Counted from the first letter of the stretch, positions 10,210 through 20,635 are shown. The stretch: DNA of 64,000 nt from Doryteuthis pealeii (GCA_023376005.1 CM042138.1:91862630-91926629), one strand, 5' to 3'. Numbers and translations are program-made. Notes: generated from the letters alone by a model not told the origin.

Positions 10210-10470
10210 GATCACGATATATATTTACCAGCCTCTCCGCAGAGTAGACCAGGGAGCAATGGTGATGAAGGGGTTCTTCACATTCTCCATACCTTCAGAA
10301 CTGGAACTTCACTCTCAGAGTTTAACGCAATTCACAGGACTTAGACACTGCCTTCTAGCAAATATATGATAAAAAGGGTTTGGGCTTGCCATAAGGGCAA
10401 TAGGGTTAGGATAATCATATAGGTGCTAAGCTTAACATGACCAGCTGATTGATTGGAGCTGGCCTCTCCA
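10210..10470 (-). mobile_element. Body fragment of SINE-like repeat, family C
   Basis: AGAGTAGACCAGGGAGCAAT, CAGAACTGGAACTTCACTCTC, ATGATAAAAAGGGTTTGGGC, TTGCCATAAGGGCAATAGG and ACCAGCTGATTGATTGG appear in the same order as in the reversed 11.3-11.8 kb copy. Confidence 0.6.
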
Positions 10471-10479
10471 TTCACCATG

Positions 10480-10600
10480 TGTAGGAGTAGATACAAAGTC
10501 ACATGTATGGGGAATCTGGCGAGGAATAAACCGGCTTTTCAGTGGTAATGGATGTGCGAGACTAGCTTGCTCACCATTATACCACGATGGGATTAGCTTT
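10480..10600 (-). mobile_element. tRNA-like SINE head, family D (copy 1)
   Basis: The minus strand reads CGTGGTATAATGGTGAGCAA, GCTAGTCTCGCACATCCATT, ACCACTGAAAAGCCGG, which aligns with GTAATGGTTAGCAAGGTAGT...GCATTACCACGGAAAA at 45.6 kb. The A-box-like TATAATGGTGAGCA is tRNA-like and the B-box is poorly kept. Confidence 0.5.
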
Positions 10601-11099
10601 TTGGCCAAACACGTTCGCCATAGATAGAATGGGTTCTTTAGCTTTGGCATATCAACACATCTAAAAGAAGGAAAATTCTGAATTCACACCTGACCTGGAG
10701 AGGGATGTGCCCCACCAGTCTATTCCAGTACACGACCAACAACTTGATATCGTTTTTCTTTTTATTTCTGTATTTTTTTTTTTTAAATAAATCTTTGGAA
10801 ATCGCATTTATTTACGTTCATATCTACATTTTCTTGCACACGGTTCAGTCAAATACAAATAGTTTTTAAACAGATGTTTTTACCCATAGATGATAGACTA
10901 ACAAGAATTGTCTCTCCAGGCCAGAGTGGACCAGAAAGTAATGGCAAAATCTCAAAATATACAGTCGGACAATCAGATGTACTTTAGTGTCGTAGCCAGA
11001 GCACCTGCTTTTGTGGGGAGGGGGTATTAAAGGTAGCAAAATAATTATAGTCTGCAGGGGAAACGTCCAACTCATTCTAAGCCCCACCGATAGGTCGTA
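10601..11099. other. Unassigned stretch
   Basis: The sequence around 10,905-10,950 (CTCTCCAGGCCAGAGTGGACC) resembles a piece of family C. Nothing else was recognised. Confidence 0.4.
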
Positions 11100-11960
11100 C
11101 GTCAATTTTGAGGATGCATAATATATCCATTCTCATAGGGATCTCCTACATTTTTCACTATGTTCCGGGTTCGATACCGTCCCTTATCAACTCAGCGCAG
11201 GAGTAGTACAGCTTGGATCTGGGAGGCAAATTAGGGAGCTGATGTTAGGTGTTGCGCTTCAACTCAGACACAAAAACAATATTACTGGTCTAGCGCTAGT
11301 GTATAGGGGATAGACTCTGACCGACTGATAATAACAATAGCCCAATATGCCCTGTTGGTGGGGAGTTATAATACACCGACTGTCCCTCTGGAAAAGGGTA
11401 AGACTCCCCCAAAGGGGATACCTGTTGGCCGTGGGTGGCGACCCGTAATACTTAAGGATAGAACCCAGGTGGCTGAGTAGTCCATGACATGCAATATTAC
11501 ACTTTGGCCCTTACTTAGGCGAGACGGGCGGTCGGAGAGCCCCCCTCCGATCAATTGGCTGGACACATCTAGCCCTAGCACCTAAATGATTGTCCCAAGC
11601 CTATTGCCCTTATGGCAAGCCCAAACCCTTTTTATCATATTGGTGCTAAAGGGTGGTGGCTGAAGGATTTCATGTCCTGGGAATGATGTTAAAATCTATC
11701 TGATGGAGAGCTTCCAGTTCTGGAGGTTTGGGGAATGTGAAGCACCCCTTCACCATTGCTCTCTGGTCCACTCTGGCTCGGAATGGTAGTACCTGTTAGG
11801 CTCCCAACTATGGGTTAAATAGAAAGATGTGTTAATAAAAAAATTGTGTATCCATTAAGAATGAATTTATTTCAAAACTTTGCCTGCATTACATGACCCA
11901 TCGAGGGTGATATGGCGTAAAACAAAATAAACCAAACCAAATCAAACTTAGGTATTTGCC
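11100..11960 (+). mobile_element. Long SINE-like retroelement, family C, with A-rich tail
   Basis: A tRNA-like B-box (CCGGGTTCGATACCGTCCC, ~11,165) is followed by CAACTCAGCGCAGGAG, CTAGCGCTAGTG and a long body (GGGAGTTATAATACACCGAC, GGAAAAGGGTAAGACTCCCC, GACGGGCGGTCGGAGAGC). It ends near 11,890 with TGACCCATCGAGGGTGATAT-GGCGTAAAAC, then AAATAAACCAAACCAAATC-type A-rich sequence. A tRNA-like head and an A-rich tail fit a SINE or a SINE-like composite. The head also occurs at 61.2-61.43 kb on the other strand. From 11,255 on it lies in the left arm of the giant palindrome. Confidence 0.6.
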
Positions 11961-12126
11961 TCTCATCCCACTTATGAGGGCGTGGCACAAGGACATTTCT
12001 ATGGTGTGGGGTTTCTATTCCAATAGAAATTTGTAACATCCATGTACACAAGTTATCTCTCCTTTGTTATTATTTTCAATTGTCAATGATGAAACGGTAC
12101 TCACATAAGAATTTAGAAATTTTTGG

Positions 12127-12170
<44 letters not shown>
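12127..12170. repeat. (AT)n microsatellite
   Basis: An uninterrupted AT tract near SINE A. In the right arm the equivalent tract (around 33,000) is short and interrupted. Confidence 0.97.
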
Positions 12171-12174
<4 letters not shown>

Positions 12175-12240
12175 TAATTTGGACAAATCTGATTCTGATG
12201 AGCCAAATCATTACTTGTATATATCCCCCCACGCATTAGG

Positions 12241-12535
12241 AAGCGCGTGATGTAATGGTTAAAGTCATAGGAAATGGACTCGTCGCCCCGAGTTCAAATC
12301 CTGGACGTGTTAATTGCATTTCACTTAGCGCTAATACCCTTGGGAAAGGTATGAATTCTACACTCCCTCCAGCTATGGGTAAATAGTAGGGCAGACTGGG
12401 CTCTTTAACCATGGTTAGGCAACCGGTCTAGGAGAAGGAAAACTCTGAATTCAAACCTGTTAAACTCCGCTTATGAAATTGACCTTGTGTCACATCCTGC
12501 TCTTGCGGAGGGGTTGGTAAATATATACCCCCCCA
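12241..12535 (+). mobile_element. SINE family A, most complete copy
   Basis: The order is: tRNA-like head (GTGATGTAATGGTTAAAGTC, CCGAGTTCAAATCCTGGAC), GCATTTCACTTAGCGCTAAT, CACTCCCTCCAGCTATGGG, GGGCTCTTTAACCATGGTTA, CCGGTCTAGGAGAAGGAAAA, TTCAAACCTGTTAAACTCCG, ACCTTGTGTCACATCCTGCT and TTGCGGAGGGGTTGGTAAAT. It serves as the reference for the other fragments in this window. Confidence 0.82.
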
Positions 12536-12654
12536 CATTTACTTTGGGCCTAAAATTTCAACCTTTAAAATTTGACCTATACACCAGTACATATAGTTGT
12601 CTTCCAAATATTACTAAAGAGAAAATCCCCCCGCCCATTGAGGTGCAATGGTTA

Positions 12655-13400
12655 TTAACAAGCAGAGTTCAAGTTCCAATTGAACCTGTTTAGTACGCTT
12701 TGCTTGAAATATATTTTAAAAGATAGAAAAAATGTCTTCCCCATTATTGGATCCTTTTCGTCCACTAAGGACGATGGCGTAGTGTCCAAAATAAAAGTAA
12801 GAATTTTTATCTGCATCTGCGCAAGTGACTCTGCGGGCCAATTCTTGAATGACAGTCTTTGGTGCACTGAATGCATACAAACAGTGATGCTTTCTGGGGC
12901 TGTTGGCTTCTCTCTCTTTCTGTCTCTCTTTTCTGTCCAGGCTACTCTCCTCTCTGCCTCACTCCTCTCCGTGCCTTGATTAACGTTGAGGCACCAGGCC
13001 GCTCTATTTTTTGCATCTACCTCCCACGTGTTTGTGTCAATATGGCATATCCTCATAGCTCTCCTGCAGACATCTTTAAATCGTAGGCGTGGTCTACCAA
13101 CCAATCGGGAGCCTTGTGCTAATTCGCCGTACAAAAGATCTTTTGGGATGCGTCCATTTTCCATTCTCCTGATATGTCCAAGCCAACGAAGGCGCCTGAT
13201 TGTGATCTCCACCCCTAGGGCAAGTAGTATGTACCAAAGTTTGGAACAACTCTGAATTTAAACCAAAAAAGCAGCAATGGGGATATTGCACTACTATATC
13301 CCCCAAAGGATGAACGAGTTTAGTTCCTTGCTCTTTTACAACTGCACAATTCGAAATGCCAAACCAATTATTCCATTGAATGTCCTTCACGCATCAAAAA
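12655..13400 (-). pseudogene. LINE reverse-transcriptase C-terminal tail (copy 1)
   Basis: The minus frame from 13,212 reads RRLRWLGHIRRMENGRIPKD, LLYGELAQGSRLVGRPRLRF, KDVCRRAM, DTNTWEVDAKNRAAWCLNV and RSEAERRVAWTEKRDRKRE. This is the conserved stretch after the reverse transcriptase palm and thumb in many animal non-LTR retrotransposons (LRWLGH-RM---R-PK, G-R--GRP-LRFKD, W---A-DR--W). Upstream, in another frame, is KDIQWNNWFGISN, also part of that region, so a frameshift separates them. The catalytic RT core is absent. The frame after about 12,860 is probably unrelated sequence. A second copy lies at 16.0-16.4 kb, and both have mirror copies in the right arm. Confidence 0.82.
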
Positions 13401-13773
13401 TTTTCCACTTGTAAGCTAATGGCATTTTCGAAACTGATGAAAATCTTGGGATTCTTCATGAATAACACATGATTACATTCTGCATTTTTCTTTTCAAGCT
13501 TGGATAATGCGTAACATATCATGATATCATTGTGCAAGAGATCAAAGCAATAAGAAATAAAAGCGAATACACCCCCACCTCTGGAAGATTCTTCTACTTA
13601 AGTCGACATAACCCTAATATTCGTTATTACAGAAAATGCTGGTCTTCCAGCTAGTTGTATGTGATTTTTATGTGTTTTTATTTTATCCATTAATATATCC
13701 CGTATTTTGATAGGTCGTATTTTAAAGACACCATTCTTTGCAGAAAAATCGCTCTCTTCATATGTATTTGACA

Positions 13774-13825
13774 TTAAATGACCCACAGAGGTTGATATCC
13801 CGTTAAACAAAATTCAAACTCAAAA
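13774..13825 (+). repeat. Shared ~40-bp retroelement tail motif
   Basis: TTAAATGACCCACAGAGGTT followed by GATATCCCGTTAAACAAAAT. The same block ends the family C element near 11,890 and occurs at 16,902, 40,297, 44,805 and 60,828, always running into A-rich sequence on its own sense strand. Confidence 0.7.
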
Positions 13826-13845
13826 ATCTTCATATGTAAATTTTC

Positions 13846-14085
13846 AAGCGGAGTTTAACAGAATTGAGTTTTCGTTGTCCTGGACCAGTTGGTATACCAA
13901 AGTTAAAGAGGGCATTCGTCCGTATCCATAACTATTATATATCCATGGCTATTAATACTCTATGAAATGGCTATTAATACTTTATGAAACGCAGACAGCC
14001 TCATCCAGGATTTGAACACTTGTTGCTGTGACAATTTTATACGATGGAAACCATAGATACCACACGCCTCCCTGATACAAGCGTA
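13846..14085 (-). mobile_element. SINE, family A-related
   Basis: The minus strand has an A-box-like start, GTGTTCAAATCCTGGATGAG as B-box, GCGTTTCATAAAGTATTAAT, CCCTCTTTAACTTTGGTATA and CTGTTAAACTCCGCTTG, the same order as family A but diverged. A 22-base internal block (GGCTATTAATACTNTATGAA) is duplicated at about 13,950-13,990. Confidence 0.7.
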
Positions 14086-14088
14086 TTA

Positions 14089-14089
<1 letters not shown>

Positions 14090-14146
<57 letters not shown>
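14090..14146. repeat. (AT)n microsatellite
   Basis: An AT tract directly at the head of the minus-strand SINE. Confidence 0.97.
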
Positions 14147-14148
<2 letters not shown>

Positions 14149-14689
14149 GTCGTACCCAATGTTAGTTACGTAAATAATACATTTAAGCACTTTAATGTGT
14201 TTGATAAAAAAGCTCTTTTTTAAAATTCAAATATCTAAAAATTAATTCGATGAATTAAGGATTTTACAATCATAAATCAAAGATAAATTTCTTCATCATT
14301 GATTTATATATTGCGGTTTGTGGTTTTAATTAAATAATCAATGCTCCAATTACAGGGGGAATAACTCTGCTCTGCAACGCAGGAAATATCCTTGCAATGA
14401 TTCTGGTGAATAGCTGACGAACACCGTCCTTTAATAGATATTTACCAGAAAGAGGTGTATGAATTGATCAATGGAACTGTAATCTTGGGAAGACCGAGGA
14501 AACGATCATGATAAACGTGTTCAATCAAAGATCATGAAGAGAGTAAGCTACATTAGACGCGAAATACGACATTCAATAAATAAGCGTGTTTCTTTTAAAA
14601 GCAAATTATTTTCTTTCTGTATAGTTTGGCTTGTAGCAAAAAAATATTTCCGTCTCGTAAAAATATTTGAGATTATACAAAATGATGGC

Positions 14690-14860
14690 AAATCAGAGTG
14701 CTCCAGATTTAACAGAGGTCTGTCATCAACAATTTGGTGGCTAAGAAGTGTAAACCATATGAATGTTACAGAAGAATGTCTGATGTGTACGGGGAACATA
14801 TTTAATCAAAATAATATTTTAAAATGGTCTAAACATGTAAAATGATGAGATCTGGAAAAA
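14690..14860 (+). pseudogene. Mariner-type HTH (Mos1/GVQW-like) fragment, copy 1
   Basis: Read across frames: QRSVINNLVAKKCKPYECYR then RMSDVYGEH, a one-base shift, then FNQNNILKWSKHVK. This matches the N-terminal HTH of mariner transposases and related GVQW-type proteins (EQR--IKFLV---K---EI--RM--VYGE---N---V-KW-K-F). A frameshift and stops interrupt it and no DDE/D catalytic domain follows. The longer open frame at 14,534-14,845 is in a different frame over most of its length and is not the real product. Confidence 0.6.
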
Positions 14861-15129
14861 CCCAATATTGTATTTATATGTTATGTAATAGAGGAATATT
14901 AACTAGAATTAAGAATGACGTGTGAATGACTGATCTATTGGCTAAAATTGGCTTTATTGCAAAAAAAAAATCTTAGCCTGCATAAATGAAGGTGAATGTG
15001 GTTGGTGTATGCATATAAGTGCATCTGATTTTGGAAGTGGGTGGCTATCCCGAACTGAATTCCTCCCCTTTTCTGTTATGACCAAACATTGTTGGCTGCC
15101 CATAAGCAGTTTTTGGTTGTTAACATTCT

Positions 15130-15133
15130 CTCT

Positions 15134-15194
<61 letters not shown>
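15130..15194. repeat. (CT)n microsatellite
   Basis: About 65 bases of CT dinucleotides with a few TTC interruptions. Confidence 0.98.
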
Positions 15195-15198
<4 letters not shown>

Positions 15199-15489
15199 AT
15201 TGTATAAATGGTGCTTATCTTGTATAAAACTTTTTTTCTCTTTCTAACTCACAATTTCAGTCATGCACATCTGAATAAGACTTATGACAAAATAAATTTT
15301 GGGAATAAAAGATTTTTTCAAATTTTTGTATTTTAGCTTTGTGTTTAAGATGCACTTTTTTTTTTTCTATTTTTTTTTTGTTCCAGTCCCAAAAAGTTAG
15401 TTCTCGTGTAGAATACACCCCCCGCACCAACCTACTGAATATAGTTATATCTATAGTTCAGTAGGTTCAATTTCTGACATAGTAGTTTT

Positions 15490-15770
15490 GTTTCCCATAG
15501 GTCTGCTTTGCTGCTATATTGTTTGCTAACTTCATATAATTTCATCTTCACAATTAACCATAGATTTTCAATCGGATTCAGATCAGGACTTGATGGTAGC
15601 CATTCCATTATCTTCTCTCGTGTAAATCTTCTATGCTCGAAGAATTTGCAGATATGCTTTGATGAGAAGGAACATTGCTACGCATAAGTACATGCTTCAT
15701 TTTCAAACAGCTACACTGGGACTTGTACCATGCAAAGAAAGTCTTGATCATAAAATCAAAACCCTTAGCA
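15490..15770 (-). pseudogene. Tc1-like transposase C-terminal fragment
   Basis: The minus strand translates as FFEHRRFTREKIMEWLPSSP, DLNPIENLWLIVKMKLYEV, SKQYSSKADLWET, which is the last part of the catalytic domain of Tc1-like DD34E transposases (SPDLNPIENLW carries the final Glu). Upstream, in another frame, RSNVPSH corresponds to the DNxPSH block, where the catalytic Asp reads Ser. The N-terminal HTH domains and the first Asp are missing. Frame breaks and the lost Asp make it inactive. The mirror copy at 29,440-29,750 has lost a base in the SPDLNP region. Confidence 0.85.
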
Positions 15771-15999
15771 CTTTAGTTTCACTCCTACATTGACTTATAA
15801 TGGTTTGGCTTAACATTTCAAGTCAACATCATTACGCTCCCTTGTTACCTTCTTTTAAACCACACGAGCACCTGAATATGAAGCAAGGTGTATGCAAATG
15901 TCACTCAAGAATCGTCTGCAAAATTAAGTCAATTTTTATGTATTTTAATGATTTAACATATTTGCTTTCGTGATTAAAGATTGGTGCACTGAATGCATA

Positions 16000-16400
16000 C
16001 AAACTTTGATGCTTTCTGGGGCTGTTGGCTTTTCTTTCCCTTTCTGGCTCTCTTTTCTGTCGAGGCTACTCTCTTCTCTGCTTCACCCATCTCCGTGTCT
16101 TGATTAACCTTGAGGCGCCAGGCCACTCTATTTTTCTGCATCTACCTCCCACGTGTTTGTGTCAATATGTCATATCTCATAGCTCTCCTGCAGACATCTT
16201 TAAATCGTAGGCGTGGTCTACCAACCGATCGGGAGCCTTGTGCTAATTCGCCGTACAAAAGATCTTTTGGGATGTGTCCATTTTCCATTCTCCTGATATG
16301 TCCAAGCCAACGAAGGCGCCTGATTGTGATCTCCACCCCTAGGGCAAGTAGTATGTACCAAAGTTTGGAACAACTCTGAATTTAAACCAGAAATGCCTCA
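16000..16400 (-). pseudogene. LINE reverse-transcriptase C-terminal tail (copy 2)
   Basis: The minus frame from 16,336 reads RRLRWLGHIRRMENGHIPKD, LLYGELAQGSRSVGRPRLRF, KDVCRRAMRYDILTQTRGR. It is the same region as copy 1 but a one-base loss after RRAMR shifts the frame and ends it early. It differs from copy 1 at several residues (GRIPKD/GHIPKD, RLVGRP/RSVGRP), so it is a true second copy and not a sequencing duplicate. Confidence 0.82.
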
Positions 16401-16968
16401 ATGGGGATATTGCTCTACTATATCCCTCAAAGGATGAACGAGTTTAGTTCCTTGCTCTTTTACAACTGCACAATTCGAAATGCCAAACCAATTATTCCAT
16501 TGAATGTCCTTCACGCATCAAATGTTTCCACTTGTAAGCTCATAACACTTTCGAAACTGATGAAAATCTTGGGATTCTTCATGAATAACATATGATTACA
16601 TTCTGCATTTTTCTTTTCAAGCTTGGATCAATCGTAAGATATCATGATATCATTGTGCAAGAGATCAAAGCAATAAGAAATAGAAGCGAATACACCCCCC
16701 TTCTAGAAGATTCTTCTACTTAAGTCGGCATAACCCTAATATTCGTTATTACAGAAAATGCTGGTCTTCCAGCTAGTTGTCTGTGATTTGTATATGTTTT
16801 TAATTTATCCTTTAATATATCCCGATATATATTTTGATAGGTCGTATTTTATAGACACCATTCTTTGCAGAAAAATCGCTCTCTTTATATGTATTTGGCA
16901 TTAAATGACCCACAGAGGTTGATATGCCGTTAAACAAAATTCAAACTAAAAAATCTTATGTAAATTTC

Positions 16969-17172
16969 CAAGCGGAGTTTAACAGAATTGAGTTTTCGTT
17001 GTCCTGGACCAGTTGGTATACCAAAGTTAAAGAGGGCATTCGTCCGTATCAATAACTATTATATATCCATGGCTATTAATACTCTATGAAACGCAGAAAG
17101 CCTCATCCGGGATTTGAATACTTGTTGCTGTGACAATTTTCTACGATGGAACACGCCTCCCTGATACAAGCG
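16969..17172 (-). mobile_element. SINE, family A-related (P2 copy)
   Basis: Same order as the 13,846-14,085 copy (B-box-like TATTCAAATCCCGGATGAGG on the minus strand), but without the internal 22-base duplication. Confidence 0.7.
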
Positions 17173-17181
17173 TATTAATAT

Positions 17182-17183
17182 AT

Positions 17184-17250
<67 letters not shown>
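17182..17250. repeat. (AT)n microsatellite
   Basis: A long AT tract at the head of the minus-strand SINE, in the same place as in P1. Confidence 0.97.
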
Positions 17251-17253
<3 letters not shown>

Positions 17254-17504
17254 ACGTACCGAATGTTAGTTACGTAAATAGTACATTTAAGCACTTTAAT
17301 GAGTTTGATAAAAAAGCTCTTTTTTAAAAATCAAATATCTAAAATATCTAGACGCGAAATACGACATTCAATAAATAAGCATGTTTCTTTTAAAAGCAAA
17401 GTATTTTCTTTCTGTATTGTTTGGAATTGGTTTGTAGCAAAAAAAATATTTCCCTCTCGCAAAAATATATGAGACTACTCAAAATGATGGCAAATCAGAG
17501 TGCT

Positions 17505-17665
17505 CCAGACTTTAACGGAGGTCTGACATTAAACATTTGATGGCTAAGAAGTGTAAACCATATGAATGTTACAAAATAATGTCTGATGTGTACGGGGGAA
17601 CATATTTAATCAAAATAATATTCTAAAATGGTCTAAACATGTACAATGATGAGATCTGGAAACAC
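17505..17665 (+). pseudogene. Mariner-type HTH fragment, copy 2
   Basis: KKCKPYECYK and MSDVYGG, then FNQNNI and KWSKHV, can be read across frames. An extra G in the VYGE stretch and a TAA in place of a Leu codon break it further than copy 1. Confidence 0.55.
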
Positions 17666-17749
17666 CCAAGATTTTATATATACGTTATGTAATAGAGGAA
17701 TATTAACTAGAATTAAGAATGACATGTGAATGACTGATCTATTGGCTTC

Positions 17750-18308
17750 TGATTGGTCGAAGAGTGAAAGAGAGAGTGCAAAATTTGATCAGTCTGGGCA
17801 GAGTGTTCGAAGACAACAGACGCAAGACGAGTGTCTGTTTTCCAAGACATTTTTATTTGGGGGTAAAATAAAAAATATGAACTCTGGAAAAAAATTAACC
17901 TTTCTTCAGAAATATCGACGTACCAAGACAAGTACATCCCAAGAAGATCCCAATTAATTTCCAGACACAAAGAACAGAGAAAGCCCAGCAACCGATCCAG
18001 ATTGCCGGACACAGACCGATGCAGAATAAACAGAGAGCCAAACAGATCCAGTCAAGAGATAACAGAATAGAATAAGAGTAGTATAAAACTACCCACACTT
18101 CAATTAAGCACCACGTGACACATCAAATGTTATTTGTCGTACGTACACACACTCCAAATAGATCGCTTTATGTCACATATAGAGATATTACCTACCTACA
18201 AACATTTAATCCAGTCTGCATTTTTAATCACGAACGCCACCAATGACTTTCACTTCTTTTACTATTCAAATTCTAATTTTTAAATATCTTCATAAATATA
18301 AACATTCT
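17750..18308. other. Unassigned, possibly LTR- or promoter-like on the minus strand
   Basis: The minus strand shows GTGTGGGTAGTTTTATACTA, a pyrimidine-rich stretch and then CCCAAATAAAAATGTCTTGG, an arrangement that could be a promoter followed by a polyadenylation signal. The 99-118 residue frame across it has no recognisable domain. No partner LTR was seen. Confidence 0.3.
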
Positions 18309-18557
18309 GGACAATATGACCTTTCGGCACCCCTTTTTGATCTCGATTAAGAAAGGACCTGTTTTTCATTTACACCGTCAATATCCGGTTGTTTTAACAG
18401 ACGATTTTTAGATATTTAAAAAAAATTATAAAAATAACCCCTAACCCTAACCCCTAGACCTAACCCCTAACAAACAACCGGATATTGATGGTGTAAATGA
18501 AAAATATGTCCTTTCTTAATTGAGATCAAAAAGGGGTGCTTAAAGGTAATATGGTCC
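18309..18557. mobile_element. MITE with internal telomere-like (CCCTAA)n block (copy 1)
   Basis: The ends are long inverted repeats: GCACCCCTTTTTGATCTC, then GAAAGGAC, TTTTTCATTTACACC and CAATATCCGGTTGTTT, mirrored at the right end. Between them is a block of CCCTAACC-type repeats (ACCCCTAACCCTAACCCCTA). No coding capacity. A diverged copy with the same plan lies at 36,187-36,484. Confidence 0.85.
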
Positions 18558-19829
18558 TATAAAATATTCATTATTTTTGCACAAAAAGTGAGCTCTGGTG
18601 ATACTGAATGTGTATATACATTTACTTTGTCGTTAATTGTTTTTATTCTAGTATGGTTTTCCCTCTCAAACCTGTGTCAAAAAGGTAGTCTGTGACGTGG
18701 AAAGCACACGGATCCCGGAAAGAAAAAAAAGTTAAGAGTGTAGCAGTCGTAATGAAGGATGCTGACAGTGGCATTGGGACAATAAAGAACCTCTCACTCT
18801 TGATTTTCTTTAAAAAGCTCAGTTGTAAACATTTCTTCTTATTTCATACTGTTATAGGTGATACACCCTATTTGACCAATGGAATGCGCCGACAGCTTAC
18901 TATAAATAAACAGTGATAATTGGTGCTTAGGAGCAAGCCAATGCGAGTGCCATAACTCTGTTCGTCGGACGTAATTTCCTCATCTCTCGATTGTATTGTC
19001 TACTTTCTGTTCATACATTTTTTCTACTTTTCGTTACCCTTGTTGTTTTGTTCTTATTTGACCCCTTTAAAACCTCACGACACATACTCATTAGGCAAAA
19101 TGCATCTTTTATTATAACGACCTTCTTACAAAATAAAGTTTTCTTTGAGGTGAAGAGTTTGTATGGTCCTCTGTCTCATTAATAAGTTTCAAAAGTTAGC
19201 AGCGTCTTACACCCCACCCCCACATAAACCACATTTCAGACAGTGACCTCTTTTACGACTTAACGCTATAAACAGACCAGTAACATTTATTTATACGCGA
19301 ATAAATTGGTAACAAAAATCGATTTACTATCCTGTCAGTTTTTTGACAAGCGTCTGTCAGTTTGAATTTCTCATAAGTCTCGCTGGAATAAAATGAATAG
19401 AAAAAAAATATCTGATTTATTTTTCTCCGAGCTCCTTTGTAAGCAGCGTTTCTTGTCCTCTTTTCCGAAAAGACGTAAAGTCCTCATTCGTGAACGTCTG
19501 GCTATGTGAAAGGAATCTCTCTCTCGTCTGATCAAAAATCATTTCTATAGTTTGGGATTTTATGCGAATTGGTGCTGATAAGAATAGACAATGATGTGCT
19601 GTTACACCATTACAACTTTGCCATTGCAAATTACGGTAAAATCAACCGACAGTTATGCCAGTGATGAGACAGTACTTAATTGGGTGATCACTTAAAGTAA
19701 AAGGCAGGTTCTGTTAGCCACATGAATACTTTTTAATCAACATGAAGTGGTTCGGTATTAAATGTCCCGAAACTGGTTTAATATGAGTACGACAAACCCA
19801 AAAACACGCCATTACATACATAGCACCAC
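18558..19829. other. Unassigned stretch
   Basis: Mixed AT-rich sequence. The open frames here (for example 19,417-19,629 minus) show no family motif, and their mirror copies near 25.6-25.8 kb are broken by indels. I see no gene. Confidence 0.45.
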
Positions 19830-19849
19830 ACACAACATGCATATATATT

Positions 19850-19895
19850 TTGGTGTGTGTGTGGTGTGTGGTGTGTGTGTGTGTGTGTGTGTATG
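19850..19895. repeat. (GT)n microsatellite, interrupted
   Basis: GT dinucleotides with single-base GG interruptions that look like indel errors. Confidence 0.95.
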
Positions 19896-20385
19896 TGTAA
19901 GGGAAATCGTTAAGTGTCTACCATGGTTTCAATCCAAATGATTTCATCGGGTATACCTAACTAATTCAACTAAATTAATCTAATATTAATTATTTATTAT
20001 TTTTAAATATTAATTATTTAATTATTATTTAATAATTATCAACTAATCGATGTAATTCTTAAATTAAACTTAGATATTTTTCTTTTTTTTTTTGGGAATA
20101 CATAACGGTTGAACCTTTGTTGATATTCTTTCTCATTGCCTCATGTGGTTTTTTTATTCCCGTTTATTTTATTCCTTAATTCTTCATTTCTTGTATTGTA
20201 TTAATTTAAAGTTTAATTAACAAATAAAAACAACAGTTTAAAATTTAATCATAATTATATTTTAGGGGTTGAATGTTACTAATTTATAGTTTTTTCATTG
20301 TTTTTTTTTTTTTATTTATTCCTATTTAGAATTAATAATATTTAAGAAAAAAAAATGTAATTCTAAATAATATTCTAAGTGACCG

Positions 20386-20387
<2 letters not shown>

Positions 20388-20435
<48 letters not shown>
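20388..20435. repeat. (AT)n microsatellite
   Basis: An AT tract next to an inverted-repeat element that starts at about 20,444. Confidence 0.95.
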
Positions 20436-20438
<3 letters not shown>

Positions 20439-20443
20439 GTATT

Positions 20444-20635
20444 ATAATGTGTACCTGAATAACCTACACAGTTTCATCATAGGATCTTCAGGGTTAGATC
20501 CACTGAATTAAATCAAGATATTGATTATTAACAGTTATTGGGGAGTTATGTTGTGATTATGCCGTTGAATAATGTGGATTTAACCCTGACAGATCCTTAT
20601 TATGAAATTGAGTAAGCTATTTCTGTACACGTTAT
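20444..20635. mobile_element. Inverted-repeat MITE-like element, family Z
   Basis: TAATGTGTACCTGAATAACC...CATAGGATCTTCAGGGTTAG on the left is mirrored on the right by AACCCTGACAGATCCTTATT...CTATTTCTGTACACGTTA. The arms are about 60 bases with some mismatches and a central ~65 bases. Its mirror is at about 24,597-24,786, and a related sequence is at 54,055-54,365. Confidence 0.6.

Larger units (their letters stand above)
12859..14935. repeat. Direct duplication unit P1
   Basis: The unit runs from TTTGGTGCACTGAATGCATA through the LINE tail, a tail motif, a reversed SINE A, an AT tract and the mariner-type HTH piece, to GTGAATGACTGATCTATTGG. The same order occurs at 15,981-17,747, except that about 14,237-14,553 is missing there. 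That missing part occurs again at 21,560-21,920. Confidence 0.85.
15981..17747. repeat. Direct duplication unit P2
   Basis: It matches P1 from TTGGTGCACTGAATGCATAC to GTGAATGACTGATCTATTGG with scattered substitutions and a deletion equal to about 14,237-14,553 of P1. The two units lie on the same strand about 3.1 kb apart. Confidence 0.85.

Noticed and set aside
17713..18012. 99-codon minus frame, and its 118-codon mirror at 27,110-27,466, as a gene
   Set aside because: No known motif, composition like flanking non-coding DNA, and both copies belong to the same palindrome, so they are not independent support.
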